Assembly: GCF_016879755.1 (NCBI RefSeq) | Contig: NZ_WOFU01000001.1 | Location: 248,001-312,000, forward strand | DNA: 64,000 nt | DNA from: Bacillus sp. B15-48 | GTDB taxonomy: Bacteria > Bacillota > Bacilli > Bacillales > Cytobacillaceae | Direction of reading: 5' to 3' | In this document: positions 27,517 to 36,292 of the stretch, piece after piece | Layout of the letters: every line of letters starts with the position of its first letter | Numbering within the stretch: position 1 is the stretch's first letter | Notes under the pieces: generated by a model | The model's database searches: none | Told to the model about the DNA's origin: nothing | Seen by the model: only the letters and a program-made list of their open reading frames with translations | Program-made: the position numbers and the translations under genes

Positions 27517-27552
27517 ATTGAAAATACCACAGCAATGGCTGCGGTATTGCAT
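27517..27552 (-). terminator. Terminator of the AhpD-like gene
   Basis: Minus strand AATACCGCAGC-catt-GCTGTGGTATT then TTCAATTTT; the stem is nearly perfect. Confidence 0.8.
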
Positions 27553-27564
27553 GGAGGTATAATT

Positions 27565-27936
27565 TTAGTTTGTCATTTGTTTTAAATCGGTGATGCAATC
27601 CTGAACAAATGTTACCGCCTGACTCATGGCAGCCCCGCCGCCAAACGCCGCGGACACACCAAGTGCTTCCATAATTTCCTCCTCTGATGCTCCTTGATCG
27701 AGGCAGCCTTTCGTATGGTACGCAATACAATACTCATCTTGAGCAACTACAGCGATCCCTAAAGCAATCAACTGTTTTTCCTTTTGCGACAACTTTCCCT
27801 CTGCAAAGCAAGCCTCAGTAAATGCATTGAAATGCTTGGCGATTTTCGGCATTTTTTGCGAAAAGTCTCCTAATCCCTTTTTATAGTCGAGAATCGCCGC
27901 TTCTGTTTGGTTTTGAGGTTCTTGTTCCATATTCAT
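27565..27936 (-). CDS. Carboxymuconolactone decarboxylase / AhpD-like protein
   Basis: Small helical protein of the CMD/AhpD-like superfamily, 123 aa. The core motif reads [28 protein letters not shown]. Catalytic AhpD uses C-x2-C-x3-H. Here the first cysteine position is Asp, while the second Cys and the His are kept, so peroxidase-reductase activity is uncertain. Members often act in peroxide defence or are of unknown role. It has its own terminator and is not obviously linked to neighbours. Confidence 0.85.
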   Translation of the reverse strand: MNMEQEPQNQTEAAILDYKKGLGDFSQKMPKIAKHFNAFTEACFAEGKLSQKEKQLIALGIAVVAQDEYCIAYHTKGCLDQGASEEEIMEALGVSAAFGGGAAMSQAVTFVQDCITDLKQMTN

Positions 27937-28089
27937 TTCATCACAGCTCCATTCCTAAATAATCACCGTTAGTATGAATCATTCCGAAGAATTTCATCCG
28001 TCCTATACACCTCGCAAATGGCCGCTGTTTCAAAAAAGTCTGTTACATTATAGGACGAACACGAGCTTTACGTTTAAGGGTTTACACTG

Positions 28090-28137
28090 TTCATCATTCT
28101 TAACAAACAATTACATAGGCTTAACAGACCATTAAGA
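28090..28137 (+). promoter_or_regulatory. Pho box upstream of phoX
   Basis: TTAACA at 28100, TTACAT at 28111, TTAACA at 28121 and TTAAGA at 28132 are direct repeats with 11-10-11 bp spacing, and a weaker TTCATC lies at 28090. This matches the PhoP-box arrangement of B. subtilis (four TT-A-CA repeats of 11-bp period), ~75 bases before the PhoX start. It predicts activation under phosphate limitation. Confidence 0.8.
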
Positions 28138-28210
28138 ATAATCTGTTAATTTTAAACATGGAGATTGCTAAAAATGCATTCCACCAAAAATAGGCTGGAG
28201 GTTTTAATGA

Positions 28211-29665
28211 ATGAAATCTAGTAAGGCTGGACTTAACAGACGTGACTTTTTGAAGGTTGGCGGAATGAGTACATTGGCTATGGCATTAGGAACAACGGGC
28301 GTTTATTCATTAGCAGGTGTTGGCTCAAAAGCTGCTGCAGCTGCGAATAATCATATGAATCCAACAAGTGGCTTCGGTGGATACGGTCCTCTTGTAAAAG
28401 ATCCAAACGGAATTCTTGATCTCCCACATGGCTTTCAGTACAAAATCATTTCGAAAACAGGAGATAAAATGTCAAATGGCGACTTAGTTCCTGCCATGTT
28501 AGATGGAATGGCTGCTTACCGCGGCGAGAAAAATACGACCATCCTTGTACGAAATCATGAGAATAGCACGAATTCACAATATCCAGTAAACGGAAAAAAT
28601 CCTTGGAATAATGGCGCTGCTGGTGGAACGACCGCTCTTATCGTCGGACAAAACCATGAAGTTATTCAGGAGTATGTAACAAGTTCTGGAACCATTCGTA
28701 ACTGTGCTGGCGGAGCATCTACTTGGGGTACTTGGTTAACTTGTGAAGAGACACGAAGTATGGGCCATGGCTTTGTTTTCGAAGTCAACCCGCTTGATCC
28801 TGAAAATGAAATGTCGAGAACACCAATCCGTGATATGGGTTATTTCTCCCATGAAGCTTGTGCTGTAGATCCAGCGACTGGAATTTGGTATTTAACCGAA
28901 GATAACAACCCAAGCTTTTTATACCGCTTTACACCGCATGACCGCAGCCAAACTCTTGGTTCGTTGCAAAAAGGCGGAATCCTTGAAGCAGCGGCCATTG
29001 ATGAACTGCCAACAAATTCTGCGAGCACCTTTAACAACGGTCAAAAATTCGGTGTTGTTTGGAAAAGGGTCAACCCTGAACGAGCGAAGGATGATGCAAG
29101 GGGTCTGGGCTGTATTCAGTTTAAGCGTTTAGAAGGGGCATTTTTCTCAGCTGGAGTCTTCTGGTTTGATGATACGAATGCTGGCGATGGAAATCTTGGA
29201 CGCGTTTATCGTTACTTCCCGGCAACAAATACGTTAGAGCTTTTTTATGAATCTACAGATAAAAATGATTTAGAAATGCCAGACAATATTGCGATGACTC
29301 CTTGGGGAGACCTTTGGATTGCGGAAGATGGTCCTGGAAATGACCGCATCATCGGGCTGACTCCAGAAGGAAATGTGTATACATTTGCCGAGAATACATT
29401 AAATGGTTCTGAGTTTGCCGGCCCTACATTCTCACCTGATGGCAATACATTTTTCGTAAATATTCAAACTCCTGGAATTACCTTAGCCATTTGGGGACCA
29501 TTCTCTCGCAGAAACGCTGCGCGCCAACGGGCAATGGGACATGCTGAACCACCAGCAGGTCTCGCTCCAGTTGTTTCGGACAAGCTATCCGCTATGGCTG
29601 AAGCACAAGGAATGTCGCTGCTTGAAGCAGCTGCACTCGAGCGTCATGGCATGCCGATTTTATAA
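28211..29665 (+). CDS. phoX: PhoX-family phosphatase (Tat-exported)
   Basis: Secreted phosphatase of the PhoX/DUF839 family, 484 aa, releasing phosphate from organic phosphoesters, usually with Ca/Fe cofactors. A twin-arginine signal is explicit: LNRRDFLKVGG followed by MSTLAMALGTTGVYSL and an Ala-rich AAAAAN cleavage zone. Family motifs include LLVRNHENS-like (LVRNHENSTNS), CAGGASTWGTWLTCEET, YFSHEACAVDP, EDNNPSFLYRFTP, MPDNIAMTPWGDLWIAED and GPTFSPDGNTFFVNIQTPG. It is followed by tatA and tatC, the arrangement seen for phoD-tatAd-tatCd in B. subtilis, so it is probably the dedicated Tat substrate. Confidence 0.93.
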   Translation: MKSSKAGLNRRDFLKVGGMSTLAMALGTTGVYSLAGVGSKAAAAANNHMNPTSGFGGYGPLVKDPNGILDLPHGFQYKIISKTGDKMSNGDLVPAMLDGMAAYRGEKNTTILVRNHENSTNSQYPVNGKNPWNNGAAGGTTALIVGQNHEVIQEYVTSSGTIRNCAGGASTWGTWLTCEETRSMGHGFVFEVNPLDPENEMSRTPIRDMGYFSHEACAVDPATGIWYLTEDNNPSFLYRFTPHDRSQTLGSLQKGGILEAAAIDELPTNSASTFNNGQKFGVVWKRVNPERAKDDARGLGCIQFKRLEGAFFSAGVFWFDDTNAGDGNLGRVYRYFPATNTLELFYESTDKNDLEMPDNIAMTPWGDLWIAEDGPGNDRIIGLTPEGNVYTFAENTLNGSEFAGPTFSPDGNTFFVNIQTPGITLAIWGPFSRRNAARQRAMGHAEPPAGLAPVVSDKLSAMAEAQGMSLLEAAALERHGMPIL

Positions 29666-29835
29666 AGCAAAACTTCCATCAGAGCGGGTTTTCTTCATCC
29701 CCCACTGATGGTTAGTCGCACAGATAATTTGAGATTCGTTGATTGAGTTGGGCATTGATCATGACCGAATGAACGTTATCACGTTGCGGACATGACTTGC
29801 CCACTAAAGGTTGAAAAACTGCGAGGAGGGAAAAC

Positions 29836-30066
29836 ATGCTACAAAATATTGGTATACCTGGTCTCATTCTGATTCTTGTCATCGCCCTGATTATTTTTGG
29901 TCCTTCTAAATTACCGGAAGTTGGCCGTGCCTTTGGAAATACATTAAAAGAATTTAAAAAAGCAACCAATGAACTAGTCAATGGCGACGAGAAGACTGAC
30001 ACAACAACAAATAATAAGGAAAAAGTAACTACAATTGACCACTCTCAAAGCAAAACTGGGAGCTAA
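29836..30066 (+). CDS. tatA: Twin-arginine translocase subunit TatA
   Basis: 76 aa. One N-terminal membrane segment ([15 protein letters not shown]), then the FGP hinge ([14 protein letters not shown]), an amphipathic helix ([13 protein letters not shown]), and a polar tail. This is the TatA/TatAd layout; in Gram-positives TatA alone serves TatA and TatB roles. GAGGAGGG precedes the ATG. Directly behind phoX and before tatC in one Pho-controlled unit. Confidence 0.95.
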   Translation: MLQNIGIPGLILILVIALIIFGPSKLPEVGRAFGNTLKEFKKATNELVNGDEKTDTTTNNKEKVTTIDHSQSKTGS

Positions 30067-30136
30067 AAGAGTAGAAAAAAGACAGGAGATGTAGGCCAAT
30101 ACTGCTTACATCTTTCTTTTTAAAAGGAGTTTCATA

Positions 30137-30868
30137 ATGGACATCGAGCAAATGAATATTGTTGATCATTTAAGTGAATTACGAAAAAGAATCTTTATTA
30201 CATTAGGAACGTTCCTGTTCGCTTTCTCTATTTCGTTTATTTATGTTAAAGAGATTTATTACTTTTTAGTAAAGGATTTGGACGGAAAACTTGCCTTGCT
30301 CGGACCTGGTGATATTATCTGGATTTATATGATGATCTCTGGTGTCGTAGCGATTGCGATTACGATTCCAGTGGCTGCCTTTGAAACATGGAAATTTGTT
30401 AAACCAGCTTTATCGAAAGAGGAGCAAAAAATCACTCTGCCCTATATTCCAGGTTTGTTTTTCCTTTTTATCGCAGGCATTGCCTTTGGCTATTTCATTT
30501 TATTTCCGTTGGTGCTTTCCTTTTTGAGCAATTTATCTGATGGTCTGTTTGAGACCTTTTTTACCGCCGAAAAATATTTTTCATTCATGTTGAATATCGT
30601 TTTGCCGTTTGGATTTTTATTTGAAATGCCAGCGGTTGTCATGTTCTTAACGAGGATCGGTGTGATTAACCCCTACAAACTTGGGAAGATGAGAAAGTTT
30701 GCTTATTTTCTGTTAATTATTATTTCTGTGTTGATCACTCCCCCGGATTTTCTATCTGACGTGTTGGTCATCATTCCTTTGCTGCTTTTATATGAAGTCA
30801 GCATCCTTTTAAGCAAAATCGTCTACCGTAAACAGCTTGCTTCTGATTCGAGCGTAACTGCAAATTAA
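30137..30868 (+). CDS. tatC: Twin-arginine translocase subunit TatC
   Basis: 243 aa, six membrane segments. Binds the twin-arginine signal. Typical N-terminus (VDHLSELRKRIFITL), the conserved first-loop proline region, FETWKFVKPALSKEEQK, FLFIAGIAFGYFILFPLVLSFL and the ITPPDFLSDVLVIIPLLLLYE segment. Gap of 70 bases after tatA with AAAGGAG before the ATG. A hairpin TTCTGCC...GGCAGAA follows at ~30872-30899. Confidence 0.95.
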   Translation: MDIEQMNIVDHLSELRKRIFITLGTFLFAFSISFIYVKEIYYFLVKDLDGKLALLGPGDIIWIYMMISGVVAIAITIPVAAFETWKFVKPALSKEEQKITLPYIPGLFFLFIAGIAFGYFILFPLVLSFLSNLSDGLFETFFTAEKYFSFMLNIVLPFGFLFEMPAVVMFLTRIGVINPYKLGKMRKFAYFLLIIISVLITPPDFLSDVLVIIPLLLLYEVSILLSKIVYRKQLASDSSVTAN

Positions 30869-30871
30869 TCT

Positions 30872-30899
30872 TTTCTGCCTCCTGAATGGGGGCAGAAGA
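30872..30899 (+). terminator. Hairpin after tatC
   Basis: TTCTGCCtCC-tgaatg-GGgGGCAGAA closes the phoX-tatA-tatC unit. No long T run follows. Confidence 0.5.
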
Positions 30900-30952
30900 A
30901 TAAGAAGCTTTATCGTCACTTGCAAATATGGACTTTTAAAATTACAACGCAT

Positions 30953-30986
30953 TAAAAAACCAGCTTCCAATCGGAAACTGGTTTGA
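30953..30986 (-). terminator. Terminator-like hairpin for the pxp operon
   Basis: Minus strand AACCAGTTTCC-gatt-GGAAGCTGGTTTTTTAA, strong stem with six T residues, about 270 bases beyond the pxpC stop. Confidence 0.7.
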
Positions 30987-31019
30987 AGGCTTATGTACAG
31001 CCGCATTTGCCGTAATTTG

Positions 31020-31257
31020 AAATAAGAAAGTTTTAAACCACCACTCCTCAAAGTGGGTGTTCGCAGAAACGTTCTTGCCTGTCCTCCTTGTCATATAGAC
31101 GGAGGATTGTCATTCCAGTTTCAATGTAAAACTCCCTGTTACAGTATAAAGGTTAAAACTTAATTTGATTACGCACAATGCAGCTTATGTTTATATCATA
31201 CTCAATTGTTGAGGAGAAATCAATGGGAAAATTTAGGGATGCAAAAAATTGGGACTC
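31020..31257. other. Hairpin-rich stretch and otherwise empty gap
   Basis: On the minus strand CCCACTTTGAGGAGTGG at ~31036-31058 forms a short hairpin followed by TGGTTTAAAACTT, similar in style to right ends of IS200/IS605 elements. GTCCTCC...GGAGGA pairs around 31080-31108. No transposase is nearby. The remaining ~150 bases show nothing. Confidence 0.3.
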
Positions 31258-32130
31258 TCAGCACGAAGCTCCAATTAGATTGAAACGGATTTCTCCACCC
31301 TTTCGCATTTGAGCGACTTTCCATAGATCGTCCGCGCTAATTTTTCCAATCGTTGCATAGCCGCCAATTGTTTGGCAGTCGGCCATTAAAATAATCGGCT
31401 GACCGCTATTCGGGACTTGAATTGTGCCAAACTGAGTTGCTTCAGAAAGGATATCGCTACTGCTAGCAAACTTCAATGGCGGACCTTCAAGCAAATACCC
31501 CATGCGGTCGCCTGTTTTTAACGTATATGTAGATTGAAAGAATTCGGTTAAATCATCCTCTTTAAAATAATCGAAATGTGGACTTGGCCATACGTTCACC
31601 GTTATTTGATTGGAATATTGCGGCCGAAATCGATGGCAAAGCCCTGTTTGAAACCGAGATGACTTTTCCCGTTTGGCATAAAGAATCATCTCTCGTTGAA
31701 TTGGCACACCAAGCTGACCCTTCGGATAAACCGAAGCACTTCCTAACAGCAGCTCCGCTTCAAATCCTCCCTCTAGAATGATATAAGCAATGCTTCCAAA
31801 GTTGGCGCGCGTGAACGTTAACGTTTGTCCCTTCGAAATGTTAAATGATTTCCAAATTGGCACAGGCTTTCCATCAAGCATTGCCCCTAAATCGGCGCCG
31901 GTGAGCACGATGCGATGATTGCTAAGCACTTCAAAGATTTGTCCCCCCAAAAACAACTCGAGTGCCGGGTCATTCTCTCGATTGCCAACAATCATCTGCC
32001 CATAATGAAAAGCTTGCTTATCCATCGGTCCTGATACAGGGACGCCAAAGCTCTGATAGCCGAACCGGCCGGTATCTTGTATCGAGCCATACACTCCAGC
32101 TTTTATTACTTTAAAAAGCGGTACCATCAT
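31258..32130 (-). CDS. pxpC: 5-oxoprolinase subunit C
   Basis: PxpC (formerly KipA; biotin-dependent carboxyltransferase-like fold), 290 aa. With PxpA and PxpB it hydrolyses 5-oxoproline (pyroglutamate) to glutamate using ATP. Family motifs include YGSIQDTGRFGYQSFGVPVSGPMD near the N-terminus and GQPIILMADCQTIGGYATIGKI near the C-terminus. Its ATG overlaps the pxpA stop (ATGA, 32127-32130), so translation is coupled. Last gene of pxpB-pxpA-pxpC. Confidence 0.93.
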   Translation of the reverse strand: MMVPLFKVIKAGVYGSIQDTGRFGYQSFGVPVSGPMDKQAFHYGQMIVGNRENDPALELFLGGQIFEVLSNHRIVLTGADLGAMLDGKPVPIWKSFNISKGQTLTFTRANFGSIAYIILEGGFEAELLLGSASVYPKGQLGVPIQREMILYAKREKSSRFQTGLCHRFRPQYSNQITVNVWPSPHFDYFKEDDLTEFFQSTYTLKTGDRMGYLLEGPPLKFASSSDILSEATQFGTIQVPNSGQPIILMADCQTIGGYATIGKISADDLWKVAQMRKGGEIRFNLIGASC

Positions 32131-32879
32131 ACGTGGATTACTTTCACTCCTTCTTTCTCTAACGCTTTGCGAATTTGCGCGGTATGGTGAGCAGCATTTT
32201 CACTATCGCTATGGAAACAAAGGGTATCGGCCTTAAGAGAGTACCAATTTCCTGACACGGTTTTTACACGCTGATTAAAAACAATCTCTCTCACCTGGGC
32301 AACCATTTCTCCATATGTTTTCAAAACGGCATTTGGCAATTCCCTTGATGCTAGCTTGCCATCATCCGCGTATGCTCTGTCGGTAAAAGCTTCTGATGCT
32401 GTTTTTAGTCCTAGTTTTTCTCCAGCTTGAATCAATTCGCTGCCAGCAAGCCCAAATAAAATTCCATTCGGCAATGAATCGTACACCGCTTCCGCGACCG
32501 CCTCGGCAACGATTTTACTTTCGGCTGCTTTATTGTATAACGCTCCATGTGGCTTCACATGATGAAGCGGAACGCCTTCAATCTCACAAAATTGTTTTAA
32601 TGCGCCAATTTGATAAATAAGGGAATGATAAATTTCCCGCGGAGACATTTTCAACTCACGTCGTCCAAAGCCTTGCAAATCAGGATAGGCAGGATGGGCT
32701 CCAATCGCCACTCCATGTTCCTTCGCCTTTTTCACCGTCGCTGCCATTACATTGAAGTCGCCAGCATGAAATCCACAAGCAATATTGGCAGAAGTGATAT
32801 GTAAAAAGAGCTTTTCATCCTCCCCCATTTGATAAATTCCAAAACTTTCGCCAACATCTGCGTTTAAGTCGATTCTCAT
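32127..32879 (-). CDS. pxpA: 5-oxoprolinase subunit A (LamB/YcsF family)
   Basis: 250 aa. TIM-barrel-like LamB/YcsF protein with the family start DLNADVGESFG, then SANIACGFHAGDFNVM, GAHPAYPDLQGFGRREL, VKPHGALYN and CFHSDSENA, which hold the expected His/Asp residues. The ATG at 32879 follows GGAG by eight bases; a GTG at 32888 lies too close to it. Middle gene of the operon. Confidence 0.95.
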   Translation of the reverse strand: MRIDLNADVGESFGIYQMGEDEKLFLHITSANIACGFHAGDFNVMAATVKKAKEHGVAIGAHPAYPDLQGFGRRELKMSPREIYHSLIYQIGALKQFCEIEGVPLHHVKPHGALYNKAAESKIVAEAVAEAVYDSLPNGILFGLAGSELIQAGEKLGLKTASEAFTDRAYADDGKLASRELPNAVLKTYGEMVAQVREIVFNQRVKTVSGNWYSLKADTLCFHSDSENAAHHTAQIRKALEKEGVKVIHV

Positions 32880-32927
32880 AAAAAACACTCCTCTCTTTTA
32901 TATGTAAAAAGATAACTGGCGTGCCAG

Positions 32928-33662
32928 TTAATCTGCAATAAACTCGCTTATTGTACTGGAGTCTGCTTCCATTCTTTGCTTTATTTCATAAAATTCTCGT
33001 TTCGGAATCGAGACAAAGCGGAGCCGGTCGCCAGCTTCTATGAAAAACGGGGGATCTCGATCCAAACGATACAGTTCAAGCGGGGTTTTTCCAATAATAT
33101 TCCAGCCGCCAGGGCTTTCTAAAGGGTAAATCCCCGTTTGACTACCGCCGATTCCAACCGCACCCTTCAAGACTTTTAATCGTGGTGTCGCCAATCTTGG
33201 TGTCGTCAAATTTTCATCAAGTTTCCCTAAATAGGAGAAACCAGGCAAAAACCCAATCATATAAACGGTATAGATTGGTTTCGTGTGACGATCAATGATT
33301 TCCTTCACCGTTAAACCTGTATGTTCTGCTACTCGCTCGAGATCCCAGCCAAACTCTTCATCATAGCAAACAGGAATCGTTAATTTTCGGATACTCCCTT
33401 CCGATTTGCTTGATTTTCTTTCCCGCCACTTTTTTACATAGCGGGCAATGATTTCATCGATGTTTCGCTGCTCTTTTTTTAAATATACAGTAACCGTATG
33501 ATAGCTAGGAACGATTTCCTCGATGAGAAAGGATGAATCTTCTGTAACAAGCTTTGAGAATTCCCTTACTTTTTGATACGTTTCCTCATCAAGTCTGTTA
33601 CCAAATTGAAAGCGGATACTCTTTTCTCCAGTCACCATTACTTTACAATCATTTTTACCCAT
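32928..33662 (-). CDS. pxpB: 5-oxoprolinase subunit B (KipI family)
   Basis: 244 aa KipI/PxpB protein (allophanate hydrolase subunit 1-like cyclophilin fold). The motif IPVCYDEEFGWDLERVAEHTGL is followed by YMIGFLPGFSYLGKLDENLTTPRLATPRLKV and GGSQTGIYPLESPGGWNIIGKTP, all characteristic. In B. subtilis the homologue KipI also inhibits the sporulation kinase KinA, but the operon context here favours 5-oxoprolinase. First gene, 49-bp gap to pxpA. Confidence 0.93.
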   Translation of the reverse strand: MGKNDCKVMVTGEKSIRFQFGNRLDEETYQKVREFSKLVTEDSSFLIEEIVPSYHTVTVYLKKEQRNIDEIIARYVKKWRERKSSKSEGSIRKLTIPVCYDEEFGWDLERVAEHTGLTVKEIIDRHTKPIYTVYMIGFLPGFSYLGKLDENLTTPRLATPRLKVLKGAVGIGGSQTGIYPLESPGGWNIIGKTPLELYRLDRDPPFFIEAGDRLRFVSIPKREFYEIKQRMEADSSTISEFIAD

Positions 33663-33803
33663 ATTTGCTGCATTTCCTTTCGGTAAATGGTTGAATTCGA
33701 TTATAAATTGCGGAAATTAAGCCACTCGTTCCCTTAATTGAATAATCTTGCTCTTTTTAATTAAAACTAAAGGTTGCAAACATCGATGTGTGGGAGGTAC
33801 AAA

Positions 33804-33974
33804 ATGGATTATCAAAACCGTGAAAAGAAACAAAATAATGACTCGACTAGCCCTCTTGATGGCCAAGAGCATGGCGGCATGATGGAGTCTTTAGATCAAT
33901 TTGCCAATATCGTCGCAGAAACAGTGAGCAATATGACAGATAATGAGGAAGAAAACAAACAGCGCGAGAGATAG
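33804..33974 (+). CDS. Small hydrophilic protein, 56 aa
   Basis: MDYQNREKKQNNDSTSPLDG begins a soluble, Glu/Asn/Gln-rich protein. The middle segment SLDQFANIVAETVSNMTDNEE looks helical. The ATG at 33804 has GGGAGG six bases upstream and a strong terminator follows the stop, so it is probably a real monocistronic gene. No family recognised. The in-frame start at 33774 lacks a ribosome binding site. Confidence 0.7.
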   Translation: MDYQNREKKQNNDSTSPLDGQEHGGMMESLDQFANIVAETVSNMTDNEEENKQRER

Positions 33975-33976
33975 TG

Positions 33977-34022
33977 CTAGATGGCAATCATCCTCTTGTT
34001 GATTGCCATCCTCTTTCTTTTT
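33977..34022 (+). terminator. Terminator of the 56-aa ORF
   Basis: GATGGCAATCA-tcctcttgt-TGATTGCCATC then CTCTTTCTTTTT; perfect 11-bp stem. Confidence 0.9.
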
Positions 34023-34053
34023 ACTATAATGGAAAAAGCCGTCTTATTCCATA

Positions 34054-34623
34054 TTAAAAATTTTGTCGAAATTCATTCCAATCGATTACACGTGGGACGT
34101 TAAGATGTTTATTATAGGACTGGTCTTTCACATAAATTTGCAATGATGGTTCATTTTCTAATGTGTTAAGGACATCTGGTTTGTCATCAAAATAGTAATC
34201 TAGCTTTAATTTTCGAATAATGTCGACTTTTTCGGTATCTTGCATTCCGTAGTAAAAACGGCCTGGGTGAACGGGAAAGCCTCTTTCGATCATCCAGGTT
34301 TTCGTTCGTTCCCCATGTTCTTTCGGTCTTGCCGTAATATAAAAGATTTCATGGCCTTGCCTTTTTAACTGTTGAAGCAGTTCAACCGCCCCTGGAAAAG
34401 CCGGGCATGACGTATAATAAATTTCCTCTAATGTACTGTTCCACATCTCTTTCCCTTCTTCGTTCGTTAAGCCGAAAGGTTCATGAATTTCAACCTTTTC
34501 TAATGCATGAAACAATTCAAGACCGATTTCCTTGTTTAATTTTTTATTGTAAAGATGAAATGCATGCTCTCTTAAATTGATTAATGTATCATCGATATCA
34601 AAACCGAATCTCATATTAGTCAT
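34054..34623 (-). CDS. HAD-family putative nucleotidase (YqfW-like)
   Basis: 189 aa soluble HAD hydrolase resembling B. subtilis YqfW and the 5'(3')-deoxyribonucleotidase group. Motif I is FDIDDTLIN (nucleophile and acid aspartates, residues ~8-16), motif II ITARP (~97), a lysine region, and motif IV YFDDKPDVL (~142-150). Expected to dephosphorylate a nucleotide; substrate unknown. Confidence 0.82.
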   Translation of the reverse strand: MTNMRFGFDIDDTLINLREHAFHLYNKKLNKEIGLELFHALEKVEIHEPFGLTNEEGKEMWNSTLEEIYYTSCPAFPGAVELLQQLKRQGHEIFYITARPKEHGERTKTWMIERGFPVHPGRFYYGMQDTEKVDIIRKLKLDYYFDDKPDVLNTLENEPSLQIYVKDQSYNKHLNVPRVIDWNEFRQNF

Positions 34624-34654
34624 CCTCTTTTCAAATTAATTTTACCTTCTATAT

Positions 34655-35105
34655 TAAATATAAGAAAAACCGGGCAAAAAACGCCCGGTTCTTTATCTGT
34701 TTTTCTCGTGCTAAGGTAAGGTTTTTATTACGAGTACTTGCATTAAGTACGTTTACAAGCTGGTTTTTATTACGAGTACTTGGATTAAGTACGATTTGCA
34801 GCTGTTTTTTATTACGAGTACTTGGATTAAGTACGGTTTGCATGCCGTTTTATTGCTAGTACTTGGATAAAACGAATTTTTTGCGGAATTTTAATCCGAG
34901 TACTAGCAATAAAACTTAGGAATAATGCCAGTACTCGGATTAAAAAGGAAAAATAATCCTAGTACTTGGATTAAACAGTGTTTTTTACGATATATAATCG
35001 TAATTTTACGCGTATATATACCTAGTACTCGGAATAAAAAGTCAGTTACCAGCATTATCTTTCAAAAAACTTATTTTATTCCTAGTACTAGTGATAACGC
35101 GCCCC
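34655..35105. repeat. Dispersed AGTACT-repeat element, copy 3 (expanded)
   Basis: Begins with the hairpin AACCGGGC...GCCCGGTT (34667-34694), then at least eight AGTACT motifs: three near-identical TTATTACGAGTACTTGGATT units spaced ~56 bp apart near 34730, 34767 and 34810, then TTATTGCTAGTACTTGG, AATCCGAGTACTAGC, GTACTCGGATTAAA and others. The shared AGTTACCAGCATTATC tail appears at 35042. It is the most divergent of the four copies. Short minus-strand frames here encode repeated NPSTRNK, a by-product of the motif. Confidence 0.88.
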
Positions 35106-35136
35106 CTGTTTCCCGCGCACTCCGCCTAAACACTAC

Positions 35137-36231
35137 TCAACTGTTGCGGGCCGGATAGCCGACAATTTTAAAATCCTTGCCGATTGGCGTGATCGTTACA
35201 TCCTCGAGCTCAATGGCATCGCTCATTTGCGCGATCCCGGTTCCTTCGAGAAAAGTTGGTGCGTCCTTGCCGCCAACGAGTTTTGGCGCCATGTAAAGGA
35301 CGACTTTATCAATTAAACCATTTTCTAAAAAGGAAGCAGAAACCGTGCCACCGCCTTCAATCAACACAGACGAAACGAGTTTTTCTCCGAGCAGATGAAC
35401 GACATCTCTCGTGTCAACGGTTTGCGTCCCACTTGTGACGAAAACAGGAATCCCTAGGTTCTCAATCTGCGCCCGCTTTTCTTTATCATAATTTTCACTC
35501 GTGAAAATCCATGTTTCCGCTTTTTTATCAGTCAATACTTTCGACTCTAATGGAATTCTTAGTGTTGAATCTAAAATGACACGAATCGGATTACGCCCGT
35601 TCGGAATGCGTGAAGTCAGCTCAGGGTCATCATGGATGACGGTGTTAACACCTACGAGAATCCCCATATGCTCGCTGCGCAGTACGTGAACATCATGCCT
35701 CGCCTGTTCAGAGGTAATCCATTTGCTGCTTGCCGTATGCGTCGCAATTTTCCCATCCAAAGTCGTTCCTGATTTTAACGTGACAAATGGCTGTTTTTCG
35801 ACGATAAACTTATTAAACACTTCATTCATCTGCCGAGACTCTTGTTCACAAATGCCGGTAATGACTTCGATGCCTGCAGCCTCTAAAATTTTCACTCCAT
35901 TGCCAGCGACAATTGGATTCGGATCCAACGTCGCGATCACGACTTTTTTTATCCCCGCTTCGACAATGGCCTCTGCACATGGACCAGTTCTACCGTGGTG
36001 GGAACATGGTTCAAGCGTGACATAAATCGTGCCACCGCGCGCATTCTCTCCAGCCATGCGCAGCGCGTGAATTTCTGCATGGGGTTCACCCGCCTTTAAA
36101 TGCGTTCCAACGCCAATGATACGGTTATTGTTCACGATAACCGAGCCGACGAGCGGATTTGGATCGGTTTGCCCTTTCATCGCTTGCGCATTTTTCAAAG
36201 CTAACTCCATATAAAATTGATGATTCGTCAT
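35137..36231 (-). CDS. ribD: Bifunctional riboflavin deaminase/reductase RibD
   Basis: ~364 aa. N-terminal deaminase with zinc motifs HAEIHAL (residues ~50-56) and PCSHHGRTGPC (~75-85), C-terminal reductase with KSGTTLDGKIATHTASSKWI and LIEGGGTVSASFL. It converts the pyrimidine product of GTP cyclohydrolase II in two steps. The ATG at 36231 follows GAGGG by six bases. Last gene of a catE-monooxygenase-ribA-ribD series. I saw no FMN riboswitch in front of it, and the other riboflavin genes are absent from the window. Confidence 0.95.
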   Translation of the reverse strand: MTNHQFYMELALKNAQAMKGQTDPNPLVGSVIVNNNRIIGVGTHLKAGEPHAEIHALRMAGENARGGTIYVTLEPCSHHGRTGPCAEAIVEAGIKKVVIATLDPNPIVAGNGVKILEAAGIEVITGICEQESRQMNEVFNKFIVEKQPFVTLKSGTTLDGKIATHTASSKWITSEQARHDVHVLRSEHMGILVGVNTVIHDDPELTSRIPNGRNPIRVILDSTLRIPLESKVLTDKKAETWIFTSENYDKEKRAQIENLGIPVFVTSGTQTVDTRDVVHLLGEKLVSSVLIEGGGTVSASFLENGLIDKVVLYMAPKLVGGKDAPTFLEGTGIAQMSDAIELEDVTITPIGKDFKIVGYPARNS

Positions 36232-36292
36232 AAAGTACCCTCTTTTCCGTAGCAATGCCTTTCTTGCTTTTAATATATCACTTAAACGGAAG

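Noticed and set aside
31020-31110. IS200/IS605 right end or omega-RNA-like segment
   Set aside because: Only a short hairpin resembles such ends; no TnpA/TnpB remnant is seen. Kept as an unassigned hairpin-rich stretch.
34649-35158. Frames encoding repeated NPSTRNK
   Set aside because: Translation of the AGTACT motif. The same peptide appears in other frames wherever the motif occurs.
36232-36292. FMN riboswitch before ribD or ribA
   Set aside because: The gaps are too short, and no sequence matching the RFN consensus is present upstream of catE, the monooxygenase, ribA or ribD.
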